Source: Deltaproteobacteria bacterium
GTDB lineage: Bacteria > Desulfobacterota > GWC2-55-46
Length of the DNA stretch: 47,967 nt
Direction of reading: 5' to 3'
Assembly: GCA_016218105.1 (NCBI GenBank)
Contig: JACRET010000044.1
Span: 1-47,967, forward strand
In this document: piece after piece, positions 15,753-23,507 of the stretch
Position numbering within the stretch: the stretch's first letter is position 1
Layout: the number at the start of each line of letters is the position of its first letter
Translations under genes and position numbers: made by a program
Notes under the pieces: generated by a model
What the model saw: only the letters and a program-made list of their open reading frames with translations
Database searches by the model: none
Told to the model about the DNA's origin: nothing

Positions 15753-16685
15753 ATGTTCTCCGTAACTATTATTTCTACTACCTTTTTTTCCTCTTTACAA
15801 CATGATTTCCTTTGGGTAGCATATATAATTATGTTCTTTGCTTTTATCGCTGTTTTTTTTGTAATGTTTCTCCTGCCAGGCGCGGCGCATGCCTGGGGGC
15901 CCGCGACACACCTTGAGCTTGGACAAGCCATTATAAACAACCCATCCCTTGTCACAAGCCCCGTCAGGGCGCTTATCACGGCATTCCCCTATGATTACAT
16001 TTACGGCAATATCAGCGCGGATATAGTCGTCGGCAAAAATCTCGTGGAAGAGCTCAAGCACTGCCATAACTGGAAGGTCGGCTTTAAGCTCCTCAAGAGG
16101 GCGGAAACCGATTCCCAGACGGCGTTCGCCTATGGATATTTAAGCCACCTGGCCGCCGATACCGTAGCGCACAACCATTACATCCCTGAGATGATGATAC
16201 GGTCTTTTTCAGCGAGGACCCTGAGGCACATATACTGGGAGATGAGGTTTGACGCGCTGGCGGACAAAAGCGTCTGGAAGATCCCAAAAAAAATGATAAA
16301 ACAGGTGCATAAGGATAACGACAGGCTCCTTGATTCAACCATCGAAGACACCCCGCTGTCTTTCAGGACGAACAAGACTATATTCTCAAGCATCTTAAGC
16401 ATCAACAGGATCCAGCAGTGGCACAGGATGCTGACCCTGCTTTCTGTCTCTTCAAGATGGACGCTCGACGGAGACGACAAGGAAAAGTTCTTCGGCGCCT
16501 CGGTAGAGGCGATCTCCGACCTCCTTTCACATTCCCAGAAGGCCCAGTGTTTCAAAAAAGACCCCACAGGCAAGCACAGCCTCAATGCCGCCAAATTCAT
16601 GAGGAAGCGGCTCGTGACCATAAAGAGGCACGGCAAGGACTGGCAGGAGGCGATGGACAATGCCCTTAAATGGGTACAGATCTGA
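15753..16685 (+). CDS. Exported zinc-dependent phospholipase C-like protein
   Basis: A 310-residue open frame whose core matches the Zn_dep_PLPC family. A hydrophobic leader ends LLPGAAHA, and cleavage there would expose an N-terminal Trp (WGPATHLELGQAI); in clostridial PLC the N-terminal Trp and the nearby His are zinc ligands. Further ligands are likely in YGYLSHLAADTVAHNHYIPE (His, Asp, His). The C-terminal half (about 170-310) is helical and basic. The start is uncertain: ATG 15753 is back to back with the neighbour's ATG, while ATG 15831 gives a shorter leader but follows a TATAAT at 15824. Neither has a good Shine-Dalgarno. Substrate unknown. Confidence 0.82.
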   Translation: MFSVTIISTTFFSSLQHDFLWVAYIIMFFAFIAVFFVMFLLPGAAHAWGPATHLELGQAIINNPSLVTSPVRALITAFPYDYIYGNISADIVVGKNLVEELKHCHNWKVGFKLLKRAETDSQTAFAYGYLSHLAADTVAHNHYIPEMMIRSFSARTLRHIYWEMRFDALADKSVWKIPKKMIKQVHKDNDRLLDSTIEDTPLSFRTNKTIFSSILSINRIQQWHRMLTLLSVSSRWTLDGDDKEKFFGASVEAISDLLSHSQKAQCFKKDPTGKHSLNAAKFMRKRLVTIKRHGKDWQEAMDNALKWVQI

Positions 16686-16776
16686 GCAGTTTGTCCTTGC
16701 TAACAGTCCAAAACAACCCCGCTTGAGTCATTCCTTATAACCCAGGGCTTTTCTCGCCCTGCCGGGTGCCGCCAAC

Positions 16777-16797
16777 GGCCCGTTCGGGGAACGGGCC
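16777..16797. repeat. GGCCCGTTC hairpin, copy 3
   Basis: Perfect 9-bp stem GGCCCGTTC/GAACGGGCC with GGG loop, about 90 bp after the phospholipase-like gene. No T-tract follows. Confidence 0.75.
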
Positions 16798-16877
16798 CTA
16801 CATGTAAACCATAGATTTTCTCAAAACAACCGACTCTCATCAAGTGCCGTTTTCAAAGGCTCTCCCGCGCTGCCTCC

Positions 16878-16905
16878 TTGACAACAGCTGTTTTGGTTTT
16901 ATAGT
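16878..16905 (+). promoter_or_regulatory. Sigma-70-type promoter for the ComEA-like gene
   Basis: TTGACA at 16878-16883, 16-bp spacer, TATAGT at 16900-16905 (5/6). The predicted start leaves a leader of about 60 nt before the ATG at 16972. Confidence 0.65.
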
Positions 16906-16971
16906 CCGAATATGGACAAATAAAAACAGAGTTCAGCCTTTTCAGAACTTTTTGTAAAAGGAGGCATCAAA

Positions 16972-17232
16972 ATGGCACAGCATCAGGCACGGCAGCAGGC
17001 TCAGCAACAGCAGCAATTTAATCTGAACAAGGTGAATGCCGAAGAATTGTCTTCGAGGGTAAGGATGATCGGTAAAGACCGGGCTGAAAGGCTCATCAAG
17101 TATCGCAGCGAGTACGGCCCGTTTAAGGACTGGAGGGACCTTGACAACGTCCCGGGTCTATCAAAGGGGCTGATCGAAGACATAAAGAACAGCGGCGCGA
17201 CCCTCGACGGCGGCGGAAGGAAGGAGCGCTAA
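16972..17232 (+). CDS. ComEA-like helix-hairpin-helix protein without signal peptide
   Basis: An 86-residue protein. Residues 1-16 are Gln-rich (RQQAQQQQQFN) and residues 17-78 form a double helix-hairpin-helix as in ComEA/DUF655-type DNA-binding domains (NLNKVNAEELSS, IKYRSEYGPFKDWRDLDNVP, GLSKGLIEDIK). Unlike ComEA of the DNA-uptake machinery it has no signal peptide or membrane helix, so it should be cytoplasmic. The first hairpin lacks the usual LPGIG and reads RVRMIGKDRA. An excellent AAAGGAGG Shine-Dalgarno lies 8 bp before the ATG and it has its own promoter, so it is probably strongly expressed. Likely binds DNA non-specifically. Confidence 0.82.
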   Translation: MAQHQARQQAQQQQQFNLNKVNAEELSSRVRMIGKDRAERLIKYRSEYGPFKDWRDLDNVPGLSKGLIEDIKNSGATLDGGGRKER

Positions 17233-17347
17233 ACCGGACAAGGCTGTCTTTCACCGGCTCCGTTTACAACTAGCGTACCAGGCGGAAAAGTTTGGAATCA
17301 AATCAGGCGGCGTGAATGGGTGGAGCTGGACGGTGGAGGAAAGTAAA

Positions 17348-17384
17348 AAAAGATAGGCCCGGCAATCTGCCGGGCTTATCTTTT
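17348..17384. terminator. Bidirectional Rho-independent terminator
   Basis: A 16-bp stem with one G.U pair (17348-17363 with 17369-17384, loop AATCT), starting AAAAGATA and ending TATCTTTT, with a CCCGGC/GCCGGG core. Flanking A- and T-rich arms allow termination on both strands. It stands 6 bp after the coaBC stop and downstream of the ComEA-like gene. Confidence 0.8.
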
Positions 17385-17390
17385 CAGGCT

Positions 17391-18575
17391 TCAGCTTTTC
17401 TGCTTTACGACGATATCCAGTATCCTCTCCGCTATATCGTCTTTGCCAAGCGGCGGAAGGACTTCGACGCTTCCTTCCCTGTCGATTATAGTCACCTGGT
17501 TCGTAAGACTGTCAAGGCCCAGGGGCGTGTTGCCGACGACCAGGTCGAGGTTCTTTTCACTGAGCTTCTTTTTGGCGTTCTCTTCAAGGTTTTCCGTCTC
17601 AAGGGCGAACCCCACCAGGAACTGGCCCTCTTTCTTTTTCTTCCCCATATATTTAAGGACGTCCGCCGTCCTCTCCATCTCGATAGAGAGCACCTTCGCG
17701 TCTTTCTTGACCTTCGTGGGATAGCTCTTTGTCGGCCTGTAGTCGGCCACAGCCGCGGCCATTATCACTAGCGTGGACTGCGGGTAGTACCTTATGCATG
17801 CGTCGTGCATCTCCTCCGCGCTTACCACGGGGACAAACGTTATATTGGACGGCTTAGGCAGATATGACGGGCCGCTTACGAGAACCACTTCGGCGCCCCT
17901 TCTCCTCGCCGCCTTGGCGATAGCGTAACCCATCCTGCCCGATGACGAGTTGGAGACAAACCTCACCGGGTCGATGGCTTCCCGCGTAGGCCCGGCCGAG
18001 ACAAGCACCTTCTCGCCCTTAAGGTCTTTGGCGCGCAAGGCCTCTTCAGCGGCCTCAAGTATGTCCTCGACGGCCGCCAGCCTCCCCTTGCCCTCATATC
18101 CGCAGGCAAGCTTCCCTTCAGCCGGGCCTACGAAGTTATATCCGTGAGCTTTAAGCCTGGTGACATTTCCCTGCACGATCTTGTTCGCCCACATTTCGCT
18201 GTTCATGGACGGCGCGATAAGCACAGGCGCGGTCGCGGCGGATATCACGGTCGTAAGGAGGTCGTCCGCTATGCCCGAAGCCAGCTTGCCTATGAGGTTC
18301 GCTGTAGCGGGCGCGACGATTAAGAGGTCGGCCTTCTGCGCAAGCTCTATGTGGCTTATGCGGCTCCCTTCCGTGAGCTCGAAGAGATCGGAAAATACCG
18401 GGCTCCTGGCAAGGGTTGAAAGGCTTAAGGGCGTTATGAACTCCTTTGCCGACCTTGTCATCACCGGCCAAACGCCGGCCTCTTCCTTGATCAGCAGGCG
18501 CGCAAGCTCAAGCGCCTTGTAAGCCGAGATCGCGCCCGTGACGCCCAGAACTATCTTCTTGTCTTTTATGATCAC
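17391..18575 (-). CDS. coaBC: Bifunctional phosphopantothenoylcysteine decarboxylase / phosphopantothenate-cysteine ligase
   Basis: Makes 4'-phosphopantetheine from 4'-phosphopantothenate and cysteine for coenzyme A. The 394 residues comprise an FMN-binding CoaC domain (about 1-180: VLGVTGAISAYKALELARLL, SHIELAQKADLLIVAPATAN with the active His, PSMNSEMW, and the flap cysteine in ACGYEGKGRLA) and a CoaB ligase domain (about 185-394: VSAGPTREAIDPVRFVSNSS, GRMGYAIA, AAAVADYRP and a KVKK lysine cluster). The GTG start at 18575 follows the MBL-protein stop with no gap and has AGGGG upstream. Last gene of a three-gene unit, ended by a strong terminator. Confidence 0.96.
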   Translation of the reverse strand: MIIKDKKIVLGVTGAISAYKALELARLLIKEEAGVWPVMTRSAKEFITPLSLSTLARSPVFSDLFELTEGSRISHIELAQKADLLIVAPATANLIGKLASGIADDLLTTVISAATAPVLIAPSMNSEMWANKIVQGNVTRLKAHGYNFVGPAEGKLACGYEGKGRLAAVEDILEAAEEALRAKDLKGEKVLVSAGPTREAIDPVRFVSNSSSGRMGYAIAKAARRRGAEVVLVSGPSYLPKPSNITFVPVVSAEEMHDACIRYYPQSTLVIMAAAVADYRPTKSYPTKVKKDAKVLSIEMERTADVLKYMGKKKKEGQFLVGFALETENLEENAKKKLSEKNLDLVVGNTPLGLDSLTNQVTIIDREGSVEVLPPLGKDDIAERILDIVVKQKS

Positions 18576-19223
18576 CTAAATCCCCTGCCTGTCTTTCAAG
18601 TCTAAAATAAACGGATTGGAGGCCTTTTCCCTGCCTATCGTGGAGGAGGGGCCGTGCCCCGGGAAAACCTTTACGCCGTCCGCCAGCGGCAATATCTTAT
18701 CCCTTAGAGACCCCATCAGCTCATCGAACGAGCCGCCCTCGAAGTCCGTCCTCCCGATGGAGCCGGCGAAGAGCGTGTCTCCCGTAAAGAGCAGGCCGTT
18801 GGTCCTATCCAATAAACAGACCCCGCCTTTCGTGTGCCCGGGCGTATGTATGACCTGAAGGATCAGCCCTCCCGCCTTGAGCTCCATCCCGTCTTCAAGA
18901 AATATGTCGGCTTCCGGCTGTCTCGGGGTCTTTACTCCGTACAGTATCCCGTGCTCATGCGCGTCGGAAAGCATCGGGGCGTCGCTTGCGTGGATAGCCA
19001 ACGGAGAGCAAAACGCCTTTTTAAGCTCCGCGTCTCCGCCCACATGGTCGAAATGCCCGTGGGTGTTGATTATATATCTTACATCAAGGCCTTCCTTTTT
19101 TACAACATCTTCGATACTGCCCGCGTCCCCGCCCGGGTCTATGACAAAGGCCCCCCGGCTCTCCCTGTCCCATACGATGTAGCAGTTAACATCGAGCGGC
19201 CCTACTGTGAGCGTCTTCATCAT
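18576..19223 (-). CDS. Metallo-beta-lactamase-fold hydrolase (glyoxalase II-like)
   Basis: A 215-residue MBL-fold hydrolase. All binuclear-zinc motifs are present: THGHFDHVGG (HxHxDH), HTPGHTKGG, the bridging Asp in FTGDTLFAGSIGR, and the final His in VFPGHGPSSTIG. The short form lacks the C-terminal glutathione-binding domain of true glyoxalase II, so the substrate is uncertain (thioester or persulfide hydrolase possible). ATG 19223 is preferred: it overlaps the upstream stop as ATGA and has AAGGA at about 10 bp; the frame is open to a TTG at 19232. It is sandwiched between the nucleotidyltransferase fusion and coaBC in one operon. Confidence 0.9.
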   Translation of the reverse strand: MMKTLTVGPLDVNCYIVWDRESRGAFVIDPGGDAGSIEDVVKKEGLDVRYIINTHGHFDHVGGDAELKKAFCSPLAIHASDAPMLSDAHEHGILYGVKTPRQPEADIFLEDGMELKAGGLILQVIHTPGHTKGGVCLLDRTNGLLFTGDTLFAGSIGRTDFEGGSFDELMGSLRDKILPLADGVKVFPGHGPSSTIGREKASNPFILDLKDRQGI

Positions 19224-21724
19224 TTCTGCCAATTCCTTATCTTGTCGGCGTATTTTGTGACCAGCTCCTTCGCCTTTTCTTCGGTCGAAGCCTCGGCGAC
19301 TATGTGGAAGTACGGCTGGTCCTGGCTCGGATAAGCCACGATCCAGTCCTCGCCGAAGTTTATCTTTATTCCGTCAAGCAGCACCACGTCCAGCTTTCTT
19401 GAATCCTCGGCCAGCTTCCTCATTATCATGCCCTTGTCCTCGAATGAGCAGGTGACCTTCTCCTTCAAGACTATCGAAGGCGGCACCTCCCGTATAAGCT
19501 TATGCAGGCGCGCGCCCTGGAGGGCGAGCATCTCAAGGAGCTTGACAATAGCGTACATGCCGTCAAAGTTCGGCTGGAACTCCGGGAATATGAACCCTCC
19601 CGACTGCTCGCCTACAAAGAGAGTCCCGTCTTCGCTGGCGGCCTCCATAAGCCCCCTTGCCGTCGTCTTTGTCCTCTTTACCGTGAAGCCGTACATGTCC
19701 GCAAGCCTCTCTATGGCGTGGGAAGCCGTTATGGGCACCGCGATCGTGCCTTTTTTACCCTTGCTGCACTTCATGCTGAGGAGCGCCATGATATCAAGGG
19801 CGGTATCGCCGTCAATGACCTCGCCCGTCTCGTCGAACAGGAATATCTTCTCTCCGCCGGCGTCGAGGTAAAAACCCATATCGGCGTCAAGAGACCTTAC
19901 GATGGAAGAGAGCTGGTCCATAGACTTCTGGAACTCTTCGGCGCTCTTGGTAGTCTTTGCCCCGTCAAGGTTGGCGTTCAAGGCGATAACCTCGCAGTTA
20001 AGCCGCCCCAGAATGGAAGGGAATATCCTTGACGATGAGCCGTAGGAATAATCGAGCACTATCTTGAAGCCCGCCTTGCTTATCGCCTTGGAGTTGATGG
20101 TCGACATGAAGCCGTTCTGGTAATACTCGAATCCGTGTATCGGGAAGACCATCTCGCCAGTATCGTCCATAGACACCCTTTCGAAGTCCTCCCTGAAAAA
20201 GAGCTTCTCTATGGTCTTTTCATATCCCGGGTGGAGATCAAGCCCCTTGTTGTCAAAGAACTTTAGGTCTATCAGCTGCGTGTCGAAAGGAGAGCGCCTG
20301 GTATGTATGCCGCCGGTCTCGCTTCCGCCTCTGGACAGGAATCTCACGACCGGCATGGGGGTCACTCCGTAATCATGGACGTTTACGCCCGTGGAGAGTA
20401 TGCCCGTCATTACGGCCCTGTTTATCATACGTGACGTCTTATGCGCGTCCCTGCTCGTTGAGACCGTCGAGCCTTTTTTAAGGGAAGCTCCGTAGGCGGC
20501 TCCGAGCTTCGCCGCGAATTCGGGCGTCACCTCAATATTGGCAAGCCCGGTCACCCCGTAGGTGGAGAATATATGCCTGCTCCACTTCTCCCCCCAGATA
20601 AGGCTTGAAGCGAGCGTCGCCTCGTCTTCAACGGTCTTGTGCGGCCATACCTTGACGTTCGCCTTGAGCGTGCTGTTCCTGCCGATCTTGCAATGATCGC
20701 TTACGATGACGCCCTCAGCGATGTGGGCCTTCTCAAGTATCTCCGTGTTGGATCCGATCACGTTCTCCTGCAGGAAAGCCCCGCCCGCTATCCTTACGTT
20801 GTCCCAGATCACGGAATCTATGATCACCGCGCCTTCTTCAACGACCGTGTTGGAGCCTATAATGGAGTTTGATATGCGGGTATCGGCCTCGATCTTGCAA
20901 TTCTCGCCGATAACGTTCGTGCCTTCAAGCCTGGAGGTAAAATCTATCCTCGATCCCTTGCCTACCCATATGTTTCTGGCATCCACCTTCTCGCCGGGGA
21001 TCCTGACCTGGACGCTTCTCTGGAGTATGTCCATATTGGCGGCCCTGTACTCCTCAAGGCTCCCCACGTCCTTCCAGTACCCGTCGGCTATGTAGCCGAA
21101 GATCGGCTCTTTCTTTTCGAGGAGCGCCGGAAAAAGGTCTTTGCTGAAGTCCAGCTCCCTGTCCTTTGGCATGTAATCGAGCACTTCTTTTTCAAGTATG
21201 TATATGCCCGTGTTTATGGTATCGCTGAAGACCTCTCCCCAGCCTGGCTTCTCAAGAAACCTTATGATACGGCCGAGCTTGTCCGTAATGACTATGCCGA
21301 ATGGAAGCGGGTTTTCCACCCTCGTCAATACGATGGTGGCCATCGCCTTTCTTTTCTTGTGGAACTCGATCGCCTTGTTAAGGTCGATGTCGGTCAAGAC
21401 GTCCCCGCTTATAACGAGCGTCGTCTCGTCGGAGTGCCATCTCCGCATGGCGCTCCCGACGGCGCCCGCGGTGCCTAGATCAACCGTAAGGGTGATGTAG
21501 TCTATCTTTACTCCAAGATGAGCGCCGTCTTTAAGGTAATCGGATATCATCTCCGGCTGGAAATACAAGAGCGCGGTCAGGTCCGTGATGGAATTATTCT
21601 TGAGGAGCTCTATTATGTGCTCCATCATCGGCCTGTTGGCCATCGGCACCATCGGTTTTGGGAGGTTATTTGTAAGAGGCCGCAGCCTGGTGCCGAAACC
21701 GCCGGCCATGATAATGGATTTCAA
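19220..21724 (-). CDS. Sugar-nucleotidyltransferase / phosphomannomutase-like fusion protein
   Basis: An 834-residue fusion. Residues 1-235 are an NTP-transferase (mannose-1-phosphate guanylyltransferase-like) with signature MAGGFGTRLRPLTNNLPKPM. Residues about 245-375 are left-handed beta-helix hexapeptides (SNSIIGSNTVVEEGAVIIDS). Residues about 380-834 resemble phosphomannomutase/phosphoglucomutase. The phosphoserine loop, normally TASHNP, reads HTRRSPFDTQ, with no Ser at the catalytic place, and the metal loop DGDxDR is degenerate (LDADMGFYLDAGGE). Similar fusions with altered PMM domains occur in cyanobacteria and other phyla, where the C-terminal part may be regulatory. Product GDP- or UDP-sugar cannot be decided by eye. 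Confidence 0.88.
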   Translation of the reverse strand: MKSIIMAGGFGTRLRPLTNNLPKPMVPMANRPMMEHIIELLKNNSITDLTALLYFQPEMISDYLKDGAHLGVKIDYITLTVDLGTAGAVGSAMRRWHSDETTLVISGDVLTDIDLNKAIEFHKKRKAMATIVLTRVENPLPFGIVITDKLGRIIRFLEKPGWGEVFSDTINTGIYILEKEVLDYMPKDRELDFSKDLFPALLEKKEPIFGYIADGYWKDVGSLEEYRAANMDILQRSVQVRIPGEKVDARNIWVGKGSRIDFTSRLEGTNVIGENCKIEADTRISNSIIGSNTVVEEGAVIIDSVIWDNVRIAGGAFLQENVIGSNTEILEKAHIAEGVIVSDHCKIGRNSTLKANVKVWPHKTVEDEATLASSLIWGEKWSRHIFSTYGVTGLANIEVTPEFAAKLGAAYGASLKKGSTVSTSRDAHKTSRMINRAVMTGILSTGVNVHDYGVTPMPVVRFLSRGGSETGGIHTRRSPFDTQLIDLKFFDNKGLDLHPGYEKTIEKLFFREDFERVSMDDTGEMVFPIHGFEYYQNGFMSTINSKAISKAGFKIVLDYSYGSSSRIFPSILGRLNCEVIALNANLDGAKTTKSAEEFQKSMDQLSSIVRSLDADMGFYLDAGGEKIFLFDETGEVIDGDTALDIMALLSMKCSKGKKGTIAVPITASHAIERLADMYGFTVKRTKTTARGLMEAASEDGTLFVGEQSGGFIFPEFQPNFDGMYAIVKLLEMLALQGARLHKLIREVPPSIVLKEKVTCSFEDKGMIMRKLAEDSRKLDVVLLDGIKINFGEDWIVAYPSQDQPYFHIVAEASTEEKAKELVTKYADKIRNWQK

Positions 21725-21974
21725 GGACGCCTCCTTACGGGCTTTTATGATTTGGGATAAAAATAGTACAGGAAATCCCAGAGTTTTTCGATTTTATCAG
21801 CAAACAGTTTAGCCGTCAAGGCGGCGTTGTAAAAAGACGGCTCATCAAAGTTGAACATGGGAACACGCGCATTTCCGTCAAAGCCTGGCTGGAGACAAGG
21901 GATTTACCGTCCTTACTTGAAATTGTTTGACTTTGCCGCACCCCTATGTTAATAATCGAATGTTTTAGCCCCCC

Positions 21975-22006
21975 TTGACAATATTATCCGGCTGGTATCC
22001 TATAAA
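21975..22006 (+). promoter_or_regulatory. Probable promoter of the atpZ-atpI-atpB operon
   Basis: A perfect TTGACA at 21975-21980; the -10 could be TATCCT (21996-22001, 15-bp spacer) or TATAAA (22001-22006, 20-bp spacer). The non-ideal spacing lowers confidence. It stands 15-45 bp before atpZ at the end of a 296 bp spacer with no other obvious signal. Confidence 0.45.
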
Positions 22007-22020
22007 TTAAGGGGGGCGGT

Positions 22021-22254
22021 ATGTCTGATAAGGGAAAAAACGGCGAGGGGCTGTTTAAAAGCCTGGCTATGCTCTCTTCAATGGGAATAGCCATGGTAGC
22101 CTCTACGTTTATTGGACTTCTTATCGGCATCTATCTCGATAAGTGGTTTCACACTTCACCGTGGCTGACGATAATATTCCTGATCTTAGGGATAGTGGCG
22201 GGTTTTAAGAACATCTACGAAATGATAAAAAAATATGGCTCCTCTGCCGATTAA
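22021..22254 (+). CDS. atpZ: AtpZ-like F0F1 ATP synthase-associated small membrane protein
   Basis: A 77-residue protein with two transmembrane helices (about 16-40, LAMLSSMGIAMVASTFIGLLIG, and about 45-68, SPWLTIIFLILGIVAGF), the pattern of AtpZ/ATPase_gene1, which is often the first gene of atp operons and has been linked to Mg2+/Ca2+ handling or ATP-synthase assembly. A GGGGGG-type Shine-Dalgarno precedes the ATG. It overlaps atpI by 20 bp. Conserved pattern IGIYLDKWFHTSPWLT fits the family. Confidence 0.88.
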   Translation: MSDKGKNGEGLFKSLAMLSSMGIAMVASTFIGLLIGIYLDKWFHTSPWLTIIFLILGIVAGFKNIYEMIKKYGSSAD

Positions 22255-22630
22255 AACCTTGGGCTTAAAGGGAGCGCCGCTTATCTACAGGGTGGTTTTT
22301 TTTAACCTTTTGGCCGGTATCGCAGGGACAGCTATCGCGCTCTCTTTCGGGCCCCGGTCAGCGGCGGGGTTCGCGGCAGGGCTCCTGCTAGGGGTCATAA
22401 ACGTCTTATGGCTCATGAGGATAGCGGCAAAAGGCGTGCGCCTCGATTCACTGCGCGCCGGAAGGCTGGTCGCGCGGAGCTATTATTTAAGGTTCGCGGC
22501 AACAGCCCTGATTTTAGCAATAATTGTCTCAAGGGGGTTATTAAACCCGCTCCCGCTTTTAGCCGGGCTGACCGGATCGATATTGACTACCCTTGGGGTA
22601 ATGATTTTTTTCGCATTGGAGGAGGTTTAG
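22235..22630 (+). CDS. atpI: ATP synthase subunit I-like membrane protein
   Basis: A 131-residue protein with four predicted membrane helices (about 18-38, 41-60, 82-100, 103-125), matching the AtpI (subunit I) pattern; AtpI assists assembly of the c-ring. The sequence is poorly conserved, as usual for this family, so identity leans on position between atpZ and atpB. The ATG at 22235 lies inside atpZ (20 bp overlap) with no strong Shine-Dalgarno, suggesting coupled translation. Confidence 0.8.
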   Translation: MAPLPIKTLGLKGAPLIYRVVFFNLLAGIAGTAIALSFGPRSAAGFAAGLLLGVINVLWLMRIAAKGVRLDSLRAGRLVARSYYLRFAATALILAIIVSRGLLNPLPLLAGLTGSILTTLGVMIFFALEEV

Positions 22631-22634
22631 GTAA

Positions 22635-23291
22635 ATGCACAGTATAATTCTCCCGACATTCGGGCTGGCGACGCACACGGCGGTAATGATCTACATCATT
22701 ATTGCCCTCGCGATCTTCTCGTTGCTTGCGGGCGGCAGGTTCACCCTCGTCCCAGGCAAGATGCAGTCGATACTTGAGATAGTAGCCGACGCGTTTATGA
22801 AGATGGTAGACGAGAATATGGGGCACAAGGGCAGGAAGTACTTCCCCCTCATACTCACCTTGGCGGTATTTATCTTCGTGTCGAACGCCCTGGGGCTTGT
22901 TCCGGGACTCCTCCCGCCGACAGCCAACTTGAATTGCACATTAGGGCTTGCCCTCGTAGTATTCTTCATGACCCATATCATAGGGGTAAAGGAACATGGG
23001 TTAAAATACTTCAAGCACTTCGTCGGGCCTGTCTGGTGGCTTGCGCCGCTTATGATACCTATCGAGATCATCGGGCATCTCGCAAGGCCGCTTTCACTTT
23101 CGCTCCGTCTGTTCGGAAACATGATGGGCCATGAGCAGATCGTAGGCGTTCTCCTCATACTCATGCCTATCGCGTACCCGCTGCTCGCGGTTTCAACGGC
23201 CCTCGGCATCCTCGTTATCTTCATACAGGCGTACATCTTTGCCCTGCTTTCCATGCTTTATCTCGGCGGAGCGCTCGAAGAAGCCCACTAA
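22635..23291 (+). CDS. atpB: F0F1 ATP synthase subunit a
   Basis: Membrane stator subunit that forms the ion half-channels next to the c-ring. The 218 residues have five or six hydrophobic helices. The essential Arg lies in ARPLSLSLRLFGNMMGHE, and the conserved PIEIIGHLARP precedes it. The C-terminal helix (VIFIQAYIFALLSMLYLGGA) matches the family's FxQAYVFxxL signature. The ATG follows GGAGGAGGTTTAGG. It ends the operon: a strong terminator stands 17 bp after the stop, and the expected c-subunit gene atpE is absent here. Confidence 0.96.
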   Translation: MHSIILPTFGLATHTAVMIYIIIALAIFSLLAGGRFTLVPGKMQSILEIVADAFMKMVDENMGHKGRKYFPLILTLAVFIFVSNALGLVPGLLPPTANLNCTLGLALVVFFMTHIIGVKEHGLKYFKHFVGPVWWLAPLMIPIEIIGHLARPLSLSLRLFGNMMGHEQIVGVLLILMPIAYPLLAVSTALGILVIFIQAYIFALLSMLYLGGALEEAH

Positions 23292-23307
23292 AATCCAAGA
23301 CCAGTCG

Positions 23308-23341
23308 AAGGCCGCGGGGCTTGTCCCCGCGGCCTTTTTAA
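23308..23341 (+). terminator. Rho-independent terminator after atpB
   Basis: A perfect 12-bp stem AAGGCCGCGGGG/CCCCGCGGCCTT (23308-23319 with 23325-23336, loop CTTGT) runs into TTTTTA. It cleanly ends the atpZ-atpI-atpB transcript. Confidence 0.93.
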
Positions 23342-23434
23342 ATTTCACAGCGGGATAAGGGTCTTAGCGGTCAGGACACCCGAAACGGGCAATTTTTGAG
23401 GGGCAGGAGCAAAACCTTTCGGGAATCCTTCCTC

Positions 23435-23463
23435 TTGACAATTTCATCTCCCGTTTATATAAT
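23435..23463 (+). promoter_or_regulatory. Full-consensus sigma-70 promoter of the rpoH-like gene
   Basis: TTGACA (23435-23440), exactly 17 bp, TATAAT (23458-23463): a perfect match to the housekeeping consensus. Predicted start about 23470 falls within the CIRCE element, so this strong promoter is expected to be held off by a repressor. Confidence 0.92.
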
Positions 23464-23465
23464 AT

Positions 23466-23492
23466 TTAGCACTCATATATCGTGAGTGCCAA
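23466..23492 (+). promoter_or_regulatory. CIRCE operator (HrcA binding site)
   Basis: TTAGCACTC, a 9-nt spacer, then GAGTGCCAA. This matches the CIRCE consensus TTAGCACTC-N9-GAGTGCTAA with a single change. It begins 3 bp after the -10 box and covers the predicted start point, the usual place for HrcA repression. The hrcA gene itself is not in the window. Confidence 0.93.
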
Positions 23493-23507
23493 TATGGAGG
23501 GTATAAG

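Noticed and set aside
23292-23507. A hidden atpE between atpB and rpoH
   Set aside because: The spacer holds only the terminator, promoter and CIRCE; no frame encodes a two-helix c-subunit.
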